Below are positions 1 through 8,193 of a stretch of 64,000 nucleotides of DNA, in pieces (the stretch's first letter is position 1; every line of letters starts with the position of its first letter). The stretch is from the NCBI GenBank assembly GCA_016199745.1, contig JACQFZ010000017.1:62001-126000 (forward strand). Direction: 5' to 3'. The position numbers and the translations under genes were made by a program. The DNA is from Gammaproteobacteria bacterium (GTDB lineage: Bacteria; Pseudomonadota; Gammaproteobacteria; Acidiferrobacterales; Sulfurifustaceae). Below the pieces are notes generated by a model. It saw nothing but the letters and a program-made list of their open reading frames with translations, ran no database searches and was not told where the DNA came from.

Positions 1-2
1 GG

Positions 3-419
3 AATCTATCCGATCCGCTCGACGACTTCTTCGGCGGGATCGCCCGTGCCAGCCTGAAGATTGCCGTGAGCGGAGTAGTAACACCGCTAAAGCTCGGCCG
101 CTACAGCATCGCCGTCGACGAGGTCGGTTTATATCTGCGCGATACCTACGACTTCAATGACGATAGCTACGACCTTATTTCCCAGCCGCTAGGCTATTGG
201 GGATTCCAAGGCGTTCAACGTGGCGTGAAGCTGCGCTGGGACATTGAGATCGATGAAGTATACGCGAACAAGGACGATGTCCCTGCTGATCGGGTTTATG
301 CCGTGCAGAACGAGGATTTCCGCCACTATCGGAATAAGTACGGCAAGGGCGGTGACTTCGTGATCTACTCCGATGTTCGCCGCGTGCGTTTGCCGGTGCC
401 GATCGTGCTTGGGGTCTAG
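3..419 (+). CDS. DUF6402-like protein, 5' end outside window
   Basis: The frame is open to the left edge, so the start lies outside the window; 138 codons are visible. The first Met/Val-type start inside is at base 66, but in-frame sequence upstream (DPLDDFFGGIARASLK) continues the same kind of protein, so 66 is probably not the start. The segment with YLRDTYDFN, QPLGYW and a late FRHYRNKYGKGGDF resembles DUF6402 proteins, which are often found near vgrG genes in proteobacteria. That assignment is from memory of the family pattern and is moderate at best. The stop is followed two bases later by the next gene, so the two are probably co-translated. No signal peptide or catalytic motif is visible. 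The role is unknown; an effector-associated or immunity-like role is only a guess from neighbourhood habits. Confidence 0.6.
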   Translation, partial: NLSDPLDDFFGGIARASLKIAVSGVVTPLKLGRYSIAVDEVGLYLRDTYDFNDDSYDLISQPLGYWGFQGVQRGVKLRWDIEIDEVYANKDDVPADRVYAVQNEDFRHYRNKYGKGGDFVIYSDVRRVRLPVPIVLGV

Positions 420-421
420 CC

Positions 422-832
422 ATGAATGATCTGCAAACGGTGCTCAAGATCGTCGCCAAGCACAAAGGCAAGCTTCTAACGATAAGCGTATTGGTTGGTT
501 TAGCCGTGTACTTTTATCCAAGAGCGCACGTGGAATATGTCTCGGTGAGCCCAGACCGAACCTATCGTATCGAGATGTATTACCCGAGCCTCTTTCAATG
601 GCTACTCAACCGTGACAAGCAAGACGCCGGCTTCGTGCGGTTGTATCGAAACTTCGACAACCAATATTTTGGCGAGAGTGAAGTGGTCGACTTCTTCGGT
701 GGTGCGCAAACCATGTGGATGATGGATATATCCGGCAGGGTCCGCGTTGGTCGCGACGTTGTTTTTGAAGGTGTACCGCCGGTGACCGCTGCTGGCGAAG
801 TAATGAAGGTGCCTAATCCGGCAGCTCAGTAG
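422..832 (+). CDS. Small membrane-anchored protein (DUF6201-like)
   Basis: This 136-residue protein has one N-terminal hydrophobic segment at about residues 17-32 (LLTISVLVGLAVYFYP), so it is probably anchored in the inner membrane with the rest outside the cytoplasm. The following block (YVSVSPDRTYRIEMYYPS, then GFVRLYRN and GESEVVDFFGG) resembles small DUF6201-type proteins that often accompany DUF6402 genes; this comes from pattern memory, not a search. It begins two bases after the preceding stop, with no clear ribosome binding site, which fits translational coupling. The pair may be a remnant effector/immunity or accessory module, but nothing in the sequence proves that. Confidence 0.6.
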   Translation: MNDLQTVLKIVAKHKGKLLTISVLVGLAVYFYPRAHVEYVSVSPDRTYRIEMYYPSLFQWLLNRDKQDAGFVRLYRNFDNQYFGESEVVDFFGGAQTMWMMDISGRVRVGRDVVFEGVPPVTAAGEVMKVPNPAAQ

Positions 833-885
833 TTAGACCAGCAACTGCAGCGGCTTAAAGTAATCGATAGGCCGCCGTTATTCGA

Positions 886-1344
886 CTACACACATTGAGA
901 AAACGCAGGGTGGTCGTGCGCCTTATTTCTTTCAATGGGATAGCCGGACATCAGCAGAAGGTAGCCATTTTTTAGCAGCGCCACCGAATCGTCGGGAAGA
1001 CCACCGGTGGCACCTTTCAACGTCACCAACAGCGGACCGTAGTCCTCGCACAAAGTAATCGTCACCAGTCCCTTGTCGCTGTCAGTGCGAGCCTCGCCTA
1101 CCACCGAACCGTCATCGATCCGGCTGACGCTGACGACACCGCCCAGTACCTTGCCCAACCCACCGCCGGCGCCGGCACTGTCGCCACCTCTGCCCGCTCC
1201 GGAGCCACCACCCGCACCTTCGTGCGGCGGCCGCACATCGGCGTCACCGCTAAAGCCAGTTTTTACGCCGGCAACCCATGGCGAGCGGCTGCTCGCATTC
1301 GGTGCCGCCGGCCGCGTTAGGAATTTAATGCAGCGGACTCGCAC
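886..1344 (-). pseudogene. Probable fragment of Gly-rich surface lipoprotein
   Basis: The frame starts with GTG and has no signal peptide. Its first 40 residues look like read-through of unrelated sequence. From about residue 43 it becomes a glycine/serine linker, followed by a short beta-rich unit in which GLVTITLCEDYGPLLVTLKG is typical of bacterial surface lipoproteins that follow a Cys-Gly-rich linker with an Ig- or carboxypeptidase-regulatory-like domain. The lipobox and the rest of the protein are missing, so a decayed or truncated gene is the most economical reading. Its first bases overlap the stop of the gene at 1325-1600 on the same strand. A real short protein cannot be excluded. 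Confidence 0.35.
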
Positions 1345-1600
1345 TTAAGATAGAGACAGAGATCGGAGTTGTGGTTAACGATATTTGCTGCACGATAAAT
1401 CGGCCTGACCTGCCATCGGACAATTGAATTTCGAAAGAACGACCTTGGCTGTTGAGTAACTCGTCCGGAAGCTGCTCAAGCTGAAAATGTCCGTACCATG
1501 CTTGCAAACAAGCGCGGTCGGCCTCTTCATTGATCCAGACAGCGACATTCTCAGCGACGACGTTTACGCCATCTAGAATTCGCGCTGTGACTCGCCTCAT
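1325..1600 (-). CDS. Hypothetical 91-residue protein
   Basis: The start is supported by an AGAGG ribosome binding site six bases before the ATG on the minus strand. The protein is acidic to neutral, without a signal peptide or membrane segment. It contains VAVWINEEADRACLQAWYG and a late RSFEIQLSDGRSGRFIV block that suggests a small beta-rich domain. I do not recognise the family. It is the upstream member of a possible two-gene unit with the degraded glycine-rich reading frame that follows it. The coding-like composition and ribosome binding site make it more credible than the overlapping frames. Confidence 0.55.
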   Translation of the reverse strand: MRRVTARILDGVNVVAENVAVWINEEADRACLQAWYGHFQLEQLPDELLNSQGRSFEIQLSDGRSGRFIVQQISLTTTPISVSILSASPLH

Positions 1601-1856
1601 AAGAACCTCTTCCGCACTTCGAACTACATTAGAGCCGCTGCCCGTTCGAGCGCTAACAAGAAAATTTAAAAGCAGCGCCGTTAAGTGTCCGTCCTATCCC
1701 CTCATCGATGTATTGTTATGCCCCGTTAGACAGTTTCAAAGTCCGAGTAAGCATGCGATATTGCCCAACTTAAATATAAGAAAGACGTTGTCATCACGTT
1801 TCTCCGACGTCCATCTTGATCGCTAAATCATTCCAATAGCAGCAGGAGATTTATTT

Positions 1857-2402
1857 GTGAATCTAAAAATCGCAACGACTGTAACGATGGTTGGAGCCGT
1901 TTGGCTTAGCGGCTGTTCATTCATGTCGCCTACGGATTCAACCGCTCCCGTCGCAACTGCCATCTTAAAACCCACGGCAAACAATACCGCCACCGGCACC
2001 ATTACCTTCACCCAGGTTGAAAATAAAGTGCACATCGAGGGCAATATTGCCGGCCTCTCGCCCGGACCGCATGGCTTCCATATCCATGAGAAGGGCGATT
2101 GTTCGGCCGCCGACGGCGCCAGCGCTGGCGGTCATTTTAATCCCACCAACAAAGCGCACGGCGCAAATAGCGGGACCGAGCGTCATGCAGGCGACCTCGG
2201 CAATTTAGTCGCCGACAGCGATGGCAAAGCCGTGGTCAAAATTGAAATCGACGGCGTTACGACAACGCCGGGCGAAGCGAACAGCATCGTCGGTCGTGGC
2301 TTGATCGTTCATGCCGATGCGGACGATTTTAAAACGCAGCCTACCGGCAATTCCGGCAAGCGGGTGGCATGTGGTGCGATTGATGCGGCGGTAAAAAGTT
2401 AA
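1857..2402 (+). CDS. sodC: Cu/Zn superoxide dismutase, lipoprotein
   Basis: It converts superoxide to hydrogen peroxide and oxygen outside the cytoplasm. The start is GTG, eight bases after AGGAG. The signal peptide ends in the lipobox LSGC with Cys20 as the predicted lipidation site. The metal ligands of the family are all present: His75, His77, His93 and His152 for copper, and His93, His101, His110 and Asp113 for zinc. Cys82 and Cys172 match the conserved disulfide, and the GNSGKRVACG region near the C-terminus carries the active-site arginine. At 181 residues the length is normal for bacterial SodC. It is a single gene; the hairpin just downstream may end its transcript. Membrane anchoring suggests protection of the envelope from external superoxide. 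Confidence 0.95.
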   Translation: MNLKIATTVTMVGAVWLSGCSFMSPTDSTAPVATAILKPTANNTATGTITFTQVENKVHIEGNIAGLSPGPHGFHIHEKGDCSAADGASAGGHFNPTNKAHGANSGTERHAGDLGNLVADSDGKAVVKIEIDGVTTTPGEANSIVGRGLIVHADADDFKTQPTGNSGKRVACGAIDAAVKS

Positions 2403-2429
2403 AAGCGAGATAAAAAGCAATCTCGAAAT

Positions 2430-2475
2430 ACCCCCTCCCTAACCCTCCCCCGCAAAAACGCGGGGGAGGGAATAG
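2430..2475. repeat. C/G-rich palindromic repeat, copy 1
   Basis: Perfect 11-bp inverted arms at 2443-2453 and 2460-2470 (CCCTCCCCCGC and its complement) flank a six-base loop. A short T run follows at 2476-2480, so it may act as a terminator for sodC and for the convergent gene. The left flank CCCCCTCCCTAACCC recurs at other sites in the window and marks a dispersed family. Confidence 0.8.
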
Positions 2476-2630
2476 TTTTTGCCCCTCTCATAATACGGAC
2501 CACGCGATAGCTCAAATACCAGTCCAGGAATGGTCTGAACTTCAAATTCAATAGCGCCGCATACGTAGCTACCGATTGCGGGCGTCAGCTTATCGGCCGC
2601 TGTCGGCGCAACGGACGGATTAGATTTCAT
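2439..2630 (-). CDS. Small ORF downstream of GNAT gene
   Basis: A 63-residue frame starts inside the last codons of the acetyltransferase gene (ATG at 2630, overlapping its stop), an arrangement that favours coupled translation. Residues 18-48 (GSYVCGAIEFEVQTIPGLVF onward to PYYE) look like a genuine conserved segment. The last dozen residues are encoded by the palindromic repeat, so the natural C-terminus may have been replaced by the repeat insertion. No domain is recognised. It could equally be a chance frame. Confidence 0.4.
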   Translation of the reverse strand: MKSNPSVAPTAADKLTPAIGSYVCGAIEFEVQTIPGLVFELSRGPYYERGKNYSLPRVFAGEG

Positions 2631-3132
2631 TGATGAACCGCACCATATGAAGGTCCTCTTGGAGCACTCCGTTGAGTAAGGTGGCATCTTTCTCTCGGCC
2701 GAACTCCTTGAAGCCACAGGTCCTATACAACGAAATGGCACTGCGGTTCGCAGCGTTGACCGAAAGATTGATCTGACGAACGCCCGGTAGCGCGTCTGCA
2801 AATTGCAACGCATTCAGCAGCAACACCTTCCCTAACCCGCGGCCTCGAAAGTTCGGGGAAACGTACATGGTCCAGAGGTAAGCCTTATGAGCCATGCTGC
2901 GTAATCTTTCCCGCCCTACTCCGATAATTCCCGCGAGCTCCGCACCTTCGGCCGCGAATGCCCCGAATACACCGCGATCGGATTTGGATAAGCGTTCGCC
3001 GATCACGGATAACGGCGTATCGCATTCCTCCTCATAGCTGGAAGCAAAAGCATCGGGCGCATCGCGCAACGCCTGCAATCGAAGCGCCTGAAAGATAGCG
3101 CCATCGGCGGCGTAAAGCTGGCGGATATACAT
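2620..3132 (-). CDS. GNAT family N-acetyltransferase
   Basis: It transfers an acetyl group from acetyl-CoA to an amine; the substrate is unknown. The protein shows the GNAT fold order: N-terminal IRQLYAADGAIFQALRLQAL with the DAFASSYEEE helix common to one subgroup, then LWTMYVSPNFRGRGLGKVLL containing the acetyl-CoA pyrophosphate loop (R-G-R-G-L-G), then a C-terminal AISLYRTCGFKEFG motif. The start is placed at 3132 because family members begin with this Met-x-Ile-Arg segment; an in-frame ATG at 3177 adds 15 residues and has an AAGGA at longer spacing, so it remains possible. It is cytoplasmic and apparently a single gene. Confidence 0.88.
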   Translation of the reverse strand: MYIRQLYAADGAIFQALRLQALRDAPDAFASSYEEECDTPLSVIGERLSKSDRGVFGAFAAEGAELAGIIGVGRERLRSMAHKAYLWTMYVSPNFRGRGLGKVLLLNALQFADALPGVRQINLSVNAANRSAISLYRTCGFKEFGREKDATLLNGVLQEDLHMVRFINEI

Positions 3133-3251
3133 GTCGAAACCTACTGTTTGAGTTAAGCGGTCGAAGCTCAGCGTCATCGGGCTTCTAGTTCCTTGAAACG
3201 CAGATTAACTTTTAAAGTAGGCCCAAGTCATTATTGTTATCAAAGGGGCTA

Positions 3252-3971
3252 TTAACCCACGTCATCGACATAGATATCGCCATCTACGCACAACTCCTTT
3301 CGTTTCGGTCTTCGTTGGGGTGTGCCGAACCCCGATTTATCCAACGATAGGCCCATGAGCGAATCTGCCTTGAGGTGCATTCTGATCTCGAGCAATCCTT
3401 GGCGACTATTCTCAGAACGGTCACAAATAAATTCGATGGAACTCACCGATTTCTGTCCGAAGCTTTTAACAGCGGCGCCGCGTATCTTCGATAATGTGAT
3501 GGTCTTGCCGATGCGGCTGGCAATCAGCTGCGACAGCGCGCTCTGCCGTAAGTCGTGGGTGAGCTGTACCGACTTTGCGAAATAGTCGTCGGCCCGGACC
3601 TGCGCACAAGTACCGTGCTTTATCCATTCGTGGCGCTCCAAATGCGACTGGGTGCCGGGCATAACTTCCGACAGCTTTTCCATTTGTGCTGCCGTCAAAC
3701 TGACCGCCGGCAGCTTTTCCCATGCTGGCGGTTGCGTTCGATCGAGATCCTTCAGCGCCCGATCCACTCCGCAATAATCTCCGCGTTGCGGCCAAAGGCC
3801 GTGTAGCGATAGAAATTTTGCGTCGGATCGGTCCGCTGTCTGAGTTTGGCACTCAACGATTTTTGACTTGTGTTGGCAGAACTCCGGCTCCCAACTGACG
3901 GCAAGCACGTAGTCCCCGGCCTTTGCCGACGTAGAAAAAATAAGCACGATTACCAAAAATAGCGAGCGCAT
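3252..3971 (-). CDS. Secreted ribonuclease T2 family protein
   Basis: It cleaves single-stranded RNA with little base preference through a 2',3'-cyclic phosphate. The signal peptide MRSLFLVIVLIFSTSAKA predicts export to the periplasm, as for Escherichia coli RNase I. The two catalytic segments are intact: LSLHGLWPQ (His57) and HEWIKHGTC (His114, Glu115, Lys118, His119). Several cysteines (32, 41, 67, 122) could form the disulfides seen in the family. At 239 residues the length is normal. It is monocistronic; the divergent DUF3224 gene starts 107 bases away. I avoid the symbol rna because orthology cannot be shown here. Confidence 0.92.
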   Translation of the reverse strand: MRSLFLVIVLIFSTSAKAGDYVLAVSWEPEFCQHKSKIVECQTQTADRSDAKFLSLHGLWPQRGDYCGVDRALKDLDRTQPPAWEKLPAVSLTAAQMEKLSEVMPGTQSHLERHEWIKHGTCAQVRADDYFAKSVQLTHDLRQSALSQLIASRIGKTITLSKIRGAAVKSFGQKSVSSIEFICDRSENSRQGLLEIRMHLKADSLMGLSLDKSGFGTPQRRPKRKELCVDGDIYVDDVG

Positions 3972-4078
3972 AGCAATTCCTTTTGTTATTACGCATTCGA
4001 TTGTCGCTGATTATTGCAGCGGTCACATAGCTTAGCTAACGTACAATGACTTCCCACTAATAATTGAAGGAAACAATC

Positions 4079-4483
4079 ATGGCAATTCGCGCCGATGGAA
4101 GGTTTGAGGTAACGCTAGCGCCACAAACCCCGGATGACAAAGCCGAAGGCACAACGCTGGGTAGAAAGTCGATCGACAAGAAATTTCACGGCGATCTGGA
4201 AGCGACCAGCAAGGGCGAAATGCTCAGCGCCATTACTAGCCGACAAGGCTCGGCCGGTTACGTCGCGATCGAACGAGTCAGCGGAAAACTGCACGATCGC
4301 AGCGGCACGTTCGTGCTCCAGCACTGCGGTACCATGAACCGCGGTGCGCCGCAATTGACGGTCGACGTGGTGCCGGACTCAGGTACCGATCAGCTCATCG
4401 GTCTTGTGGGAAAGATGGCGATCAAGATCGCCGACGGCAACCACTTCTACGAATTCGAGTATGCGTTCGCCGACACACCTTGA
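4079..4483 (+). CDS. DUF3224 domain protein
   Basis: This 134-residue cytoplasmic protein has the DUF3224 layout: an N-terminal FEVTLAPQ strand, a KKFHGDLEATSKGEML segment, a central YVAIERVSGKLHDRSGTFVL stretch and a C-terminal LVGKMAIKIADGNHFYEFEY. The family forms a small barrel related to allene oxide cyclase; its biochemical function is not established. The start ATG at 4079 has GAAGG eight bases upstream; a TTG fifteen bases earlier is less likely. It precedes the antiporter gene by about 70 bases and could share its transcript. Confidence 0.85.
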   Translation: MAIRADGRFEVTLAPQTPDDKAEGTTLGRKSIDKKFHGDLEATSKGEMLSAITSRQGSAGYVAIERVSGKLHDRSGTFVLQHCGTMNRGAPQLTVDVVPDSGTDQLIGLVGKMAIKIADGNHFYEFEYAFADTP

Positions 4484-4554
4484 TTGTTGGTTTATTGACG
4501 CCGGCGTATAACGGCTCTACCGATATCCCACGCCAACCGAGCCCCGGAAATCGC

Positions 4555-6351
4555 ATGGATTCCTCACTGCTGTTTCAGATGGTGCTGTTCCTCGCGTCAG
4601 CGGTAATCATCGTACCGCTGTCGAAACGACTGGGCCTGGGAACAGTGCTCGGGTTTTTGATTGCCGGCATTATCATCGGGCCGTGGGGATTACGGTTAGT
4701 GCGGGACGTGGAGAACACCCTGCACTTAGCCGAGTTCGGTGTGGTATTGCTGCTGTTCATCATCGGCCTGGAGTTGCAGCCGTCGCGGTTGTGGGCATTG
4801 CGGCGGCCGGTGTTTGGATTAGGAAGTGCGCAAGTCCTCGGGACTGGAGCGCTGTTGGCGGTCGGCGGGTATGCCCTGGGACTGTCGCTGACGGCGGCGG
4901 TAATCGCCGGGTTGGCGTTGTCGTTTTCGTCGACCGCATTCGCGTTGCAGATGTTGGCCGAACGCAAGCAATTAACCACGCACTTTGGGCGTACGTCGTT
5001 CGCGATTTTACTGTTTCAAGATCTGGCAGCGATTCCGTTGCTGGCGATCGTGCCGATGCTAAGCGGCGCGACCGATATGGATCAGACCGCCGGTATTACC
5101 GCGGTAATCAAAGCGGTGACGGTAATCGCCATCGTCGTCGGCGGCGGGCGGTTTTTGTTGCGGCCGTTGTTGCGCTTCGTGGCGGCGACCGCGAGTCAGG
5201 AAATATTCACGGCGGCGGCGCTGCTCATTGTCATGAGCACGGCGCTGCTGTTGCAACAGGTCGGACTATCGATGGCGCTTGGCGCGTTCCTCGCCGGCGT
5301 GTTGCTGGCGGACTCGGAGTATCGACACGAGCTTGAAGCGGACATCGAGCCGTTTAAAGGACTATTGCTCGGATTGTTTTTCATGAGCGTCGGCATGTCG
5401 CTCGATCTCGGGCTGGTAACGAGCGAACCGCTGGTAATCGTTGGATTGACGCTCGGATTGATTGCGGTCAAAGCGACGGTGTTGTACATCGTCGGCCGGC
5501 TTTCGGGACAGGATAACTCCACCGCCGTGAACATGGCGCTGGTGATATCGCAAGGCGGCGAGTTTGCGTTCGTGTTGTTTGCGGTGGCGACCGGTACTGG
5601 CGTCATGGACCGCACGACCGCGAATCTTCTGGTGGTGATCGTATCGATGTCGCTGGCGGCGACGCCGCTGCTGATATTGGTCAACGATCGCGTATTCCGC
5701 TTCGGCCAACGGCCGGCGCCAGCGCGCGAATTCGACGCCATCAACCCCCCGGAGAATCGCGTGATCATCGCCGGCTTCGGGCGTTTTGGGCAAATGGTGG
5801 CACGCAATCTGCGTATGCGGAAAATTACCTTCACCACGCTCGAGGCCAGCTTCGAGCAAGTCGACTTCGTACGACGCTTCGGCAGCAAGGTTTACTTCGG
5901 CGACGCTTCGCGGCTCGATCTGCTGCGCGCCGCCAAGGCGGATAAGGCCGAGGTGTTCGTGTTGGCGATTGACGACGTGGTCGCGTCGATGAAGACGGCA
6001 GAAGTGGTGCGCAAACATTTCCCACATCTCAAGATTTACGCGCGAGCGCGCAATCGGCCACACGTTTACCGGTTGATGGACCTCGGCATCGAACACATTT
6101 ATCGCGAAACGTTTGCCGCCAGCCTGGAAACGGCGCGCGACGTACTCGTCGGACTCGGGTTAACGAGCGAGCAGGCGCGCGAAACCGTGAGGCGATTCCG
6201 CAAACACGACGAAGAGTTGATTCGTCGGCAACATGCGGTCCACCATGACGAGAAACAATTGATCGCGACCGCCAAGCAAGCGGCGCAAGAGCTGGAAGGG
6301 TTGTTCGAGGAAGACACGAATATCGTCAGTGATAGCGCGACCCAGCGGTAG
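4555..6351 (+). CDS. KefB/KefC-type monovalent cation:proton antiporter
   Basis: CPA2-family potassium (or sodium)/proton antiporter of the inner membrane. From the ATG at 4555 it has 598 residues, close to KefB and KefC. About twelve hydrophobic helices span residues 5-385 and include GFLIAGIIIGPWG and FQDLAAIPLL, the latter containing the ion-exchange QD region. A Rossmann RCK/TrkA-N domain begins near residue 401 with VIIAGFGRFGQMVARNL (GxGxxG) and ends in LETARDVLVGLGL. An earlier TTG at 4480 overlaps the preceding stop, but that extension is hydrophilic and unlike the family. In Kef proteins the RCK domain senses glutathione adducts and NADH; no KefF/KefG-like ancillary gene is adjacent, so ligand control is uncertain. 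Confidence 0.9.
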   Translation: MDSSLLFQMVLFLASAVIIVPLSKRLGLGTVLGFLIAGIIIGPWGLRLVRDVENTLHLAEFGVVLLLFIIGLELQPSRLWALRRPVFGLGSAQVLGTGALLAVGGYALGLSLTAAVIAGLALSFSSTAFALQMLAERKQLTTHFGRTSFAILLFQDLAAIPLLAIVPMLSGATDMDQTAGITAVIKAVTVIAIVVGGGRFLLRPLLRFVAATASQEIFTAAALLIVMSTALLLQQVGLSMALGAFLAGVLLADSEYRHELEADIEPFKGLLLGLFFMSVGMSLDLGLVTSEPLVIVGLTLGLIAVKATVLYIVGRLSGQDNSTAVNMALVISQGGEFAFVLFAVATGTGVMDRTTANLLVVIVSMSLAATPLLILVNDRVFRFGQRPAPAREFDAINPPENRVIIAGFGRFGQMVARNLRMRKITFTTLEASFEQVDFVRRFGSKVYFGDASRLDLLRAAKADKAEVFVLAIDDVVASMKTAEVVRKHFPHLKIYARARNRPHVYRLMDLGIEHIYRETFAASLETARDVLVGLGLTSEQARETVRRFRKHDEELIRRQHAVHHDEKQLIATAKQAAQELEGLFEEDTNIVSDSATQR

Positions 6352-6363
6352 CCAACGAAGCGT

Positions 6364-6388
6364 TCCCTCTCCCCTTGCGGGAGAGGGA
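6364..6388. repeat. C/G-rich palindromic repeat, copy 2
   Basis: Perfect 10-bp arms TCCCTCTCCC (6364-6373) and its complement (6379-6388) flank a five-base loop. It lies immediately after the antiporter stop and may fold as an mRNA-stabilising or terminator hairpin, although no T run follows. It is the short form of the repeat family found elsewhere in this window. Confidence 0.8.
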
Positions 6389-6481
6389 GTGGCGGCGGAT
6401 AGGCTTCGGCTTTTACTTAAGTTAAGTGCCATTCGATGGCGACCCATTTGATTGTTACCCATTAACGTCTAGAGCACATAG

Positions 6482-8056
6482 ATGCAGACCCTTCGTTTTG
6501 ACAACGCGTTCGTGCGCGAGCTGCCGGCCGATTCGGAAATCGGACCGGGCGTGCGCCAGGTAAATGGGGCGGCATATTCGCGCGTCGATCCGACGCCGGT
6601 GGCGGCGCCGCGGCTGATGGCGTATTCGCCCGAGGTGGCGGCATTACTAGGCATCGGCGAGAGCGATATTGCGTCGCCCGAATTCGCACAGGTGTTCGGC
6701 GGTAATGCGCTGCTCGATGGAATGGAGCCGTACGCGGCAAACTATGGCGGACATCAGTTCGGTAACTGGGCCGGACAGCTCGGCGACGGTCGCGCGATCA
6801 CGCTCGCGGAAACCGTTAACGCCACCGGTAAACGTTGGGAATTACAGCTCAAAGGCGCGGGACCGACGCCGTACTCGCGCCGCGCCGACGGCCGTGCGGT
6901 GCTGCGCTCGTCGGTGCGCGAATTTCTGTGCAGCGAGGCGATGCATCACCTCGGCGTGCCGACGACACGAGCGCTGAGTCTAGTGGCAACCGGCGAGCAG
7001 ATCATGCGCGATATGTTTTACGACGGTAATTCCAAACCTGAGCCGGGAGCGATCGTGTGTCGGGTGGCGCCGTCATTTATTCGCTTCGGCAACTTCGAGT
7101 TGCCGGCGGCGCGTGGCGAGGCGGCGCTACTGAAACAACTGGTCGACTTCACCATCCGCCGCGATTTTTCCGAGCTATTCACCGGAACGAATGACGACCT
7201 CGGCGAGCAGGTACGCGCGGAGTGGTTTGCACAAGTCTGCGAGCGCACGGCGCGGATGGTGGCACATTGGCAGCGGGTCGGCTTCGTTCATGGCGTGATG
7301 AACACCGACAACATGTCGATCCTCGGTCTGACGATCGATTACGGACCGTACGGTTGGATCGATAACTTCGATCTCGATTGGACGCCGAACACGACTGACG
7401 CGCACGGGCGACGCTATCGTTTCGGGCAACAAGCGCAGGTGGCGTATTGGAATCTCGGGCAATTCGCCAATGCGCTGGTGTCGACGTTCGTTTCCACCGA
7501 GCCGCTGTATGCCGGGTTGCAGCGTTACGTCGATGTGCATACCACGGCCGAACGTCGCAACACCGCCGCGAAGCTAGGCCTGGTCGACTACTTGGACGAG
7601 GACGTGGAACTCATGCAGGCACTGCAGACGTTGCTGCAATCGGCCGAGGTCGATATGACGCTGTTCTTCCGGGCACTGGCCGATATCGACATCGACGCAC
7701 CGACAGTAGCGCCGCTCGCGAGCACGTTTTACGACGACGCGAAGCGACGCGCGGCGGAGCCGATGTTCAACGAATGGCTGGTACGTTATTGCGCGCGTGT
7801 GCGGCGCGACGGGCTGCCGGCGGACGAACGACGGGCACGCATGAATATGGTTAATCCGCGTTACGTTTTGCGTAACTATTTGGCGCAACAAGCGATCGAT
7901 CGTGCCGAACAAGGTGACGTGGCCGGCATCTATGAATTACTCGACGTGTTGCGGCGTCCGTATGATGACCAGCCGGGGCGCGAGCAGTTTGCGCAGCGTC
8001 GGCCAGACTGGGCGCGCAACCGCGCGGGGTGTTCGATGTTGTCGTGTAGCTCGTGA
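6482..8056 (+). CDS. selO: SelO/YdiU protein adenylyltransferase
   Basis: SelO is a pseudokinase-fold enzyme that binds ATP in a flipped orientation and transfers AMP to Ser, Thr and Tyr of proteins, linked to redox homeostasis. Diagnostic segments are [53 protein letters not shown] and [14 protein letters not shown], the last holding the metal-binding Asn/Asp. The 524-residue length is normal. The C-terminus is CSMLSCSS: the position that is selenocysteine in animal SelO is encoded here by TGT (Cys), so no recoding is needed. The start at 6482 follows a 130-base gap carrying a palindromic repeat; no strong ribosome binding site is visible, but the N-terminal [10 protein letters not shown] fits the family. 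Confidence 0.95.
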   Translation: MQTLRFDNAFVRELPADSEIGPGVRQVNGAAYSRVDPTPVAAPRLMAYSPEVAALLGIGESDIASPEFAQVFGGNALLDGMEPYAANYGGHQFGNWAGQLGDGRAITLAETVNATGKRWELQLKGAGPTPYSRRADGRAVLRSSVREFLCSEAMHHLGVPTTRALSLVATGEQIMRDMFYDGNSKPEPGAIVCRVAPSFIRFGNFELPAARGEAALLKQLVDFTIRRDFSELFTGTNDDLGEQVRAEWFAQVCERTARMVAHWQRVGFVHGVMNTDNMSILGLTIDYGPYGWIDNFDLDWTPNTTDAHGRRYRFGQQAQVAYWNLGQFANALVSTFVSTEPLYAGLQRYVDVHTTAERRNTAAKLGLVDYLDEDVELMQALQTLLQSAEVDMTLFFRALADIDIDAPTVAPLASTFYDDAKRRAAEPMFNEWLVRYCARVRRDGLPADERRARMNMVNPRYVLRNYLAQQAIDRAEQGDVAGIYELLDVLRRPYDDQPGREQFAQRRPDWARNRAGCSMLSCSS

Positions 8057-8061
8057 TATTA

Positions 8062-8178
8062 CCCCCACCCTAACCCTCCCCCGCTACACGGAGGAGGGGA
8101 TTAAAAAAAGCACCGACACTTATCAGTCGCCAATCTCTATTCCCTCCCCTGCGCAGCGGGGGAGGGTTAGGGTGGGGG
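8062..8178. repeat. Long C/G-rich inverted repeat, copy 3
   Basis: Two perfectly complementary 24-base arms (8062-8085 and 8155-8178) are separated by 69 bases. Each arm contains the family motif CACCCTAACCCTCCCCCGC. It lies between convergent selO and the exosortase gene and could serve as a bidirectional terminator. The paired-arm layout resembles BIME-type pairs of REP sequences. Confidence 0.85.
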
Positions 8179-8193
8179 CATTTTGCGATTACA

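Noticed and set aside
7984-8056. SelO as a selenoprotein
   Set aside because: The penultimate region reads TCG TGT AGC TCG TGA, so Cys occupies the selenocysteine position and TGA is the normal stop.
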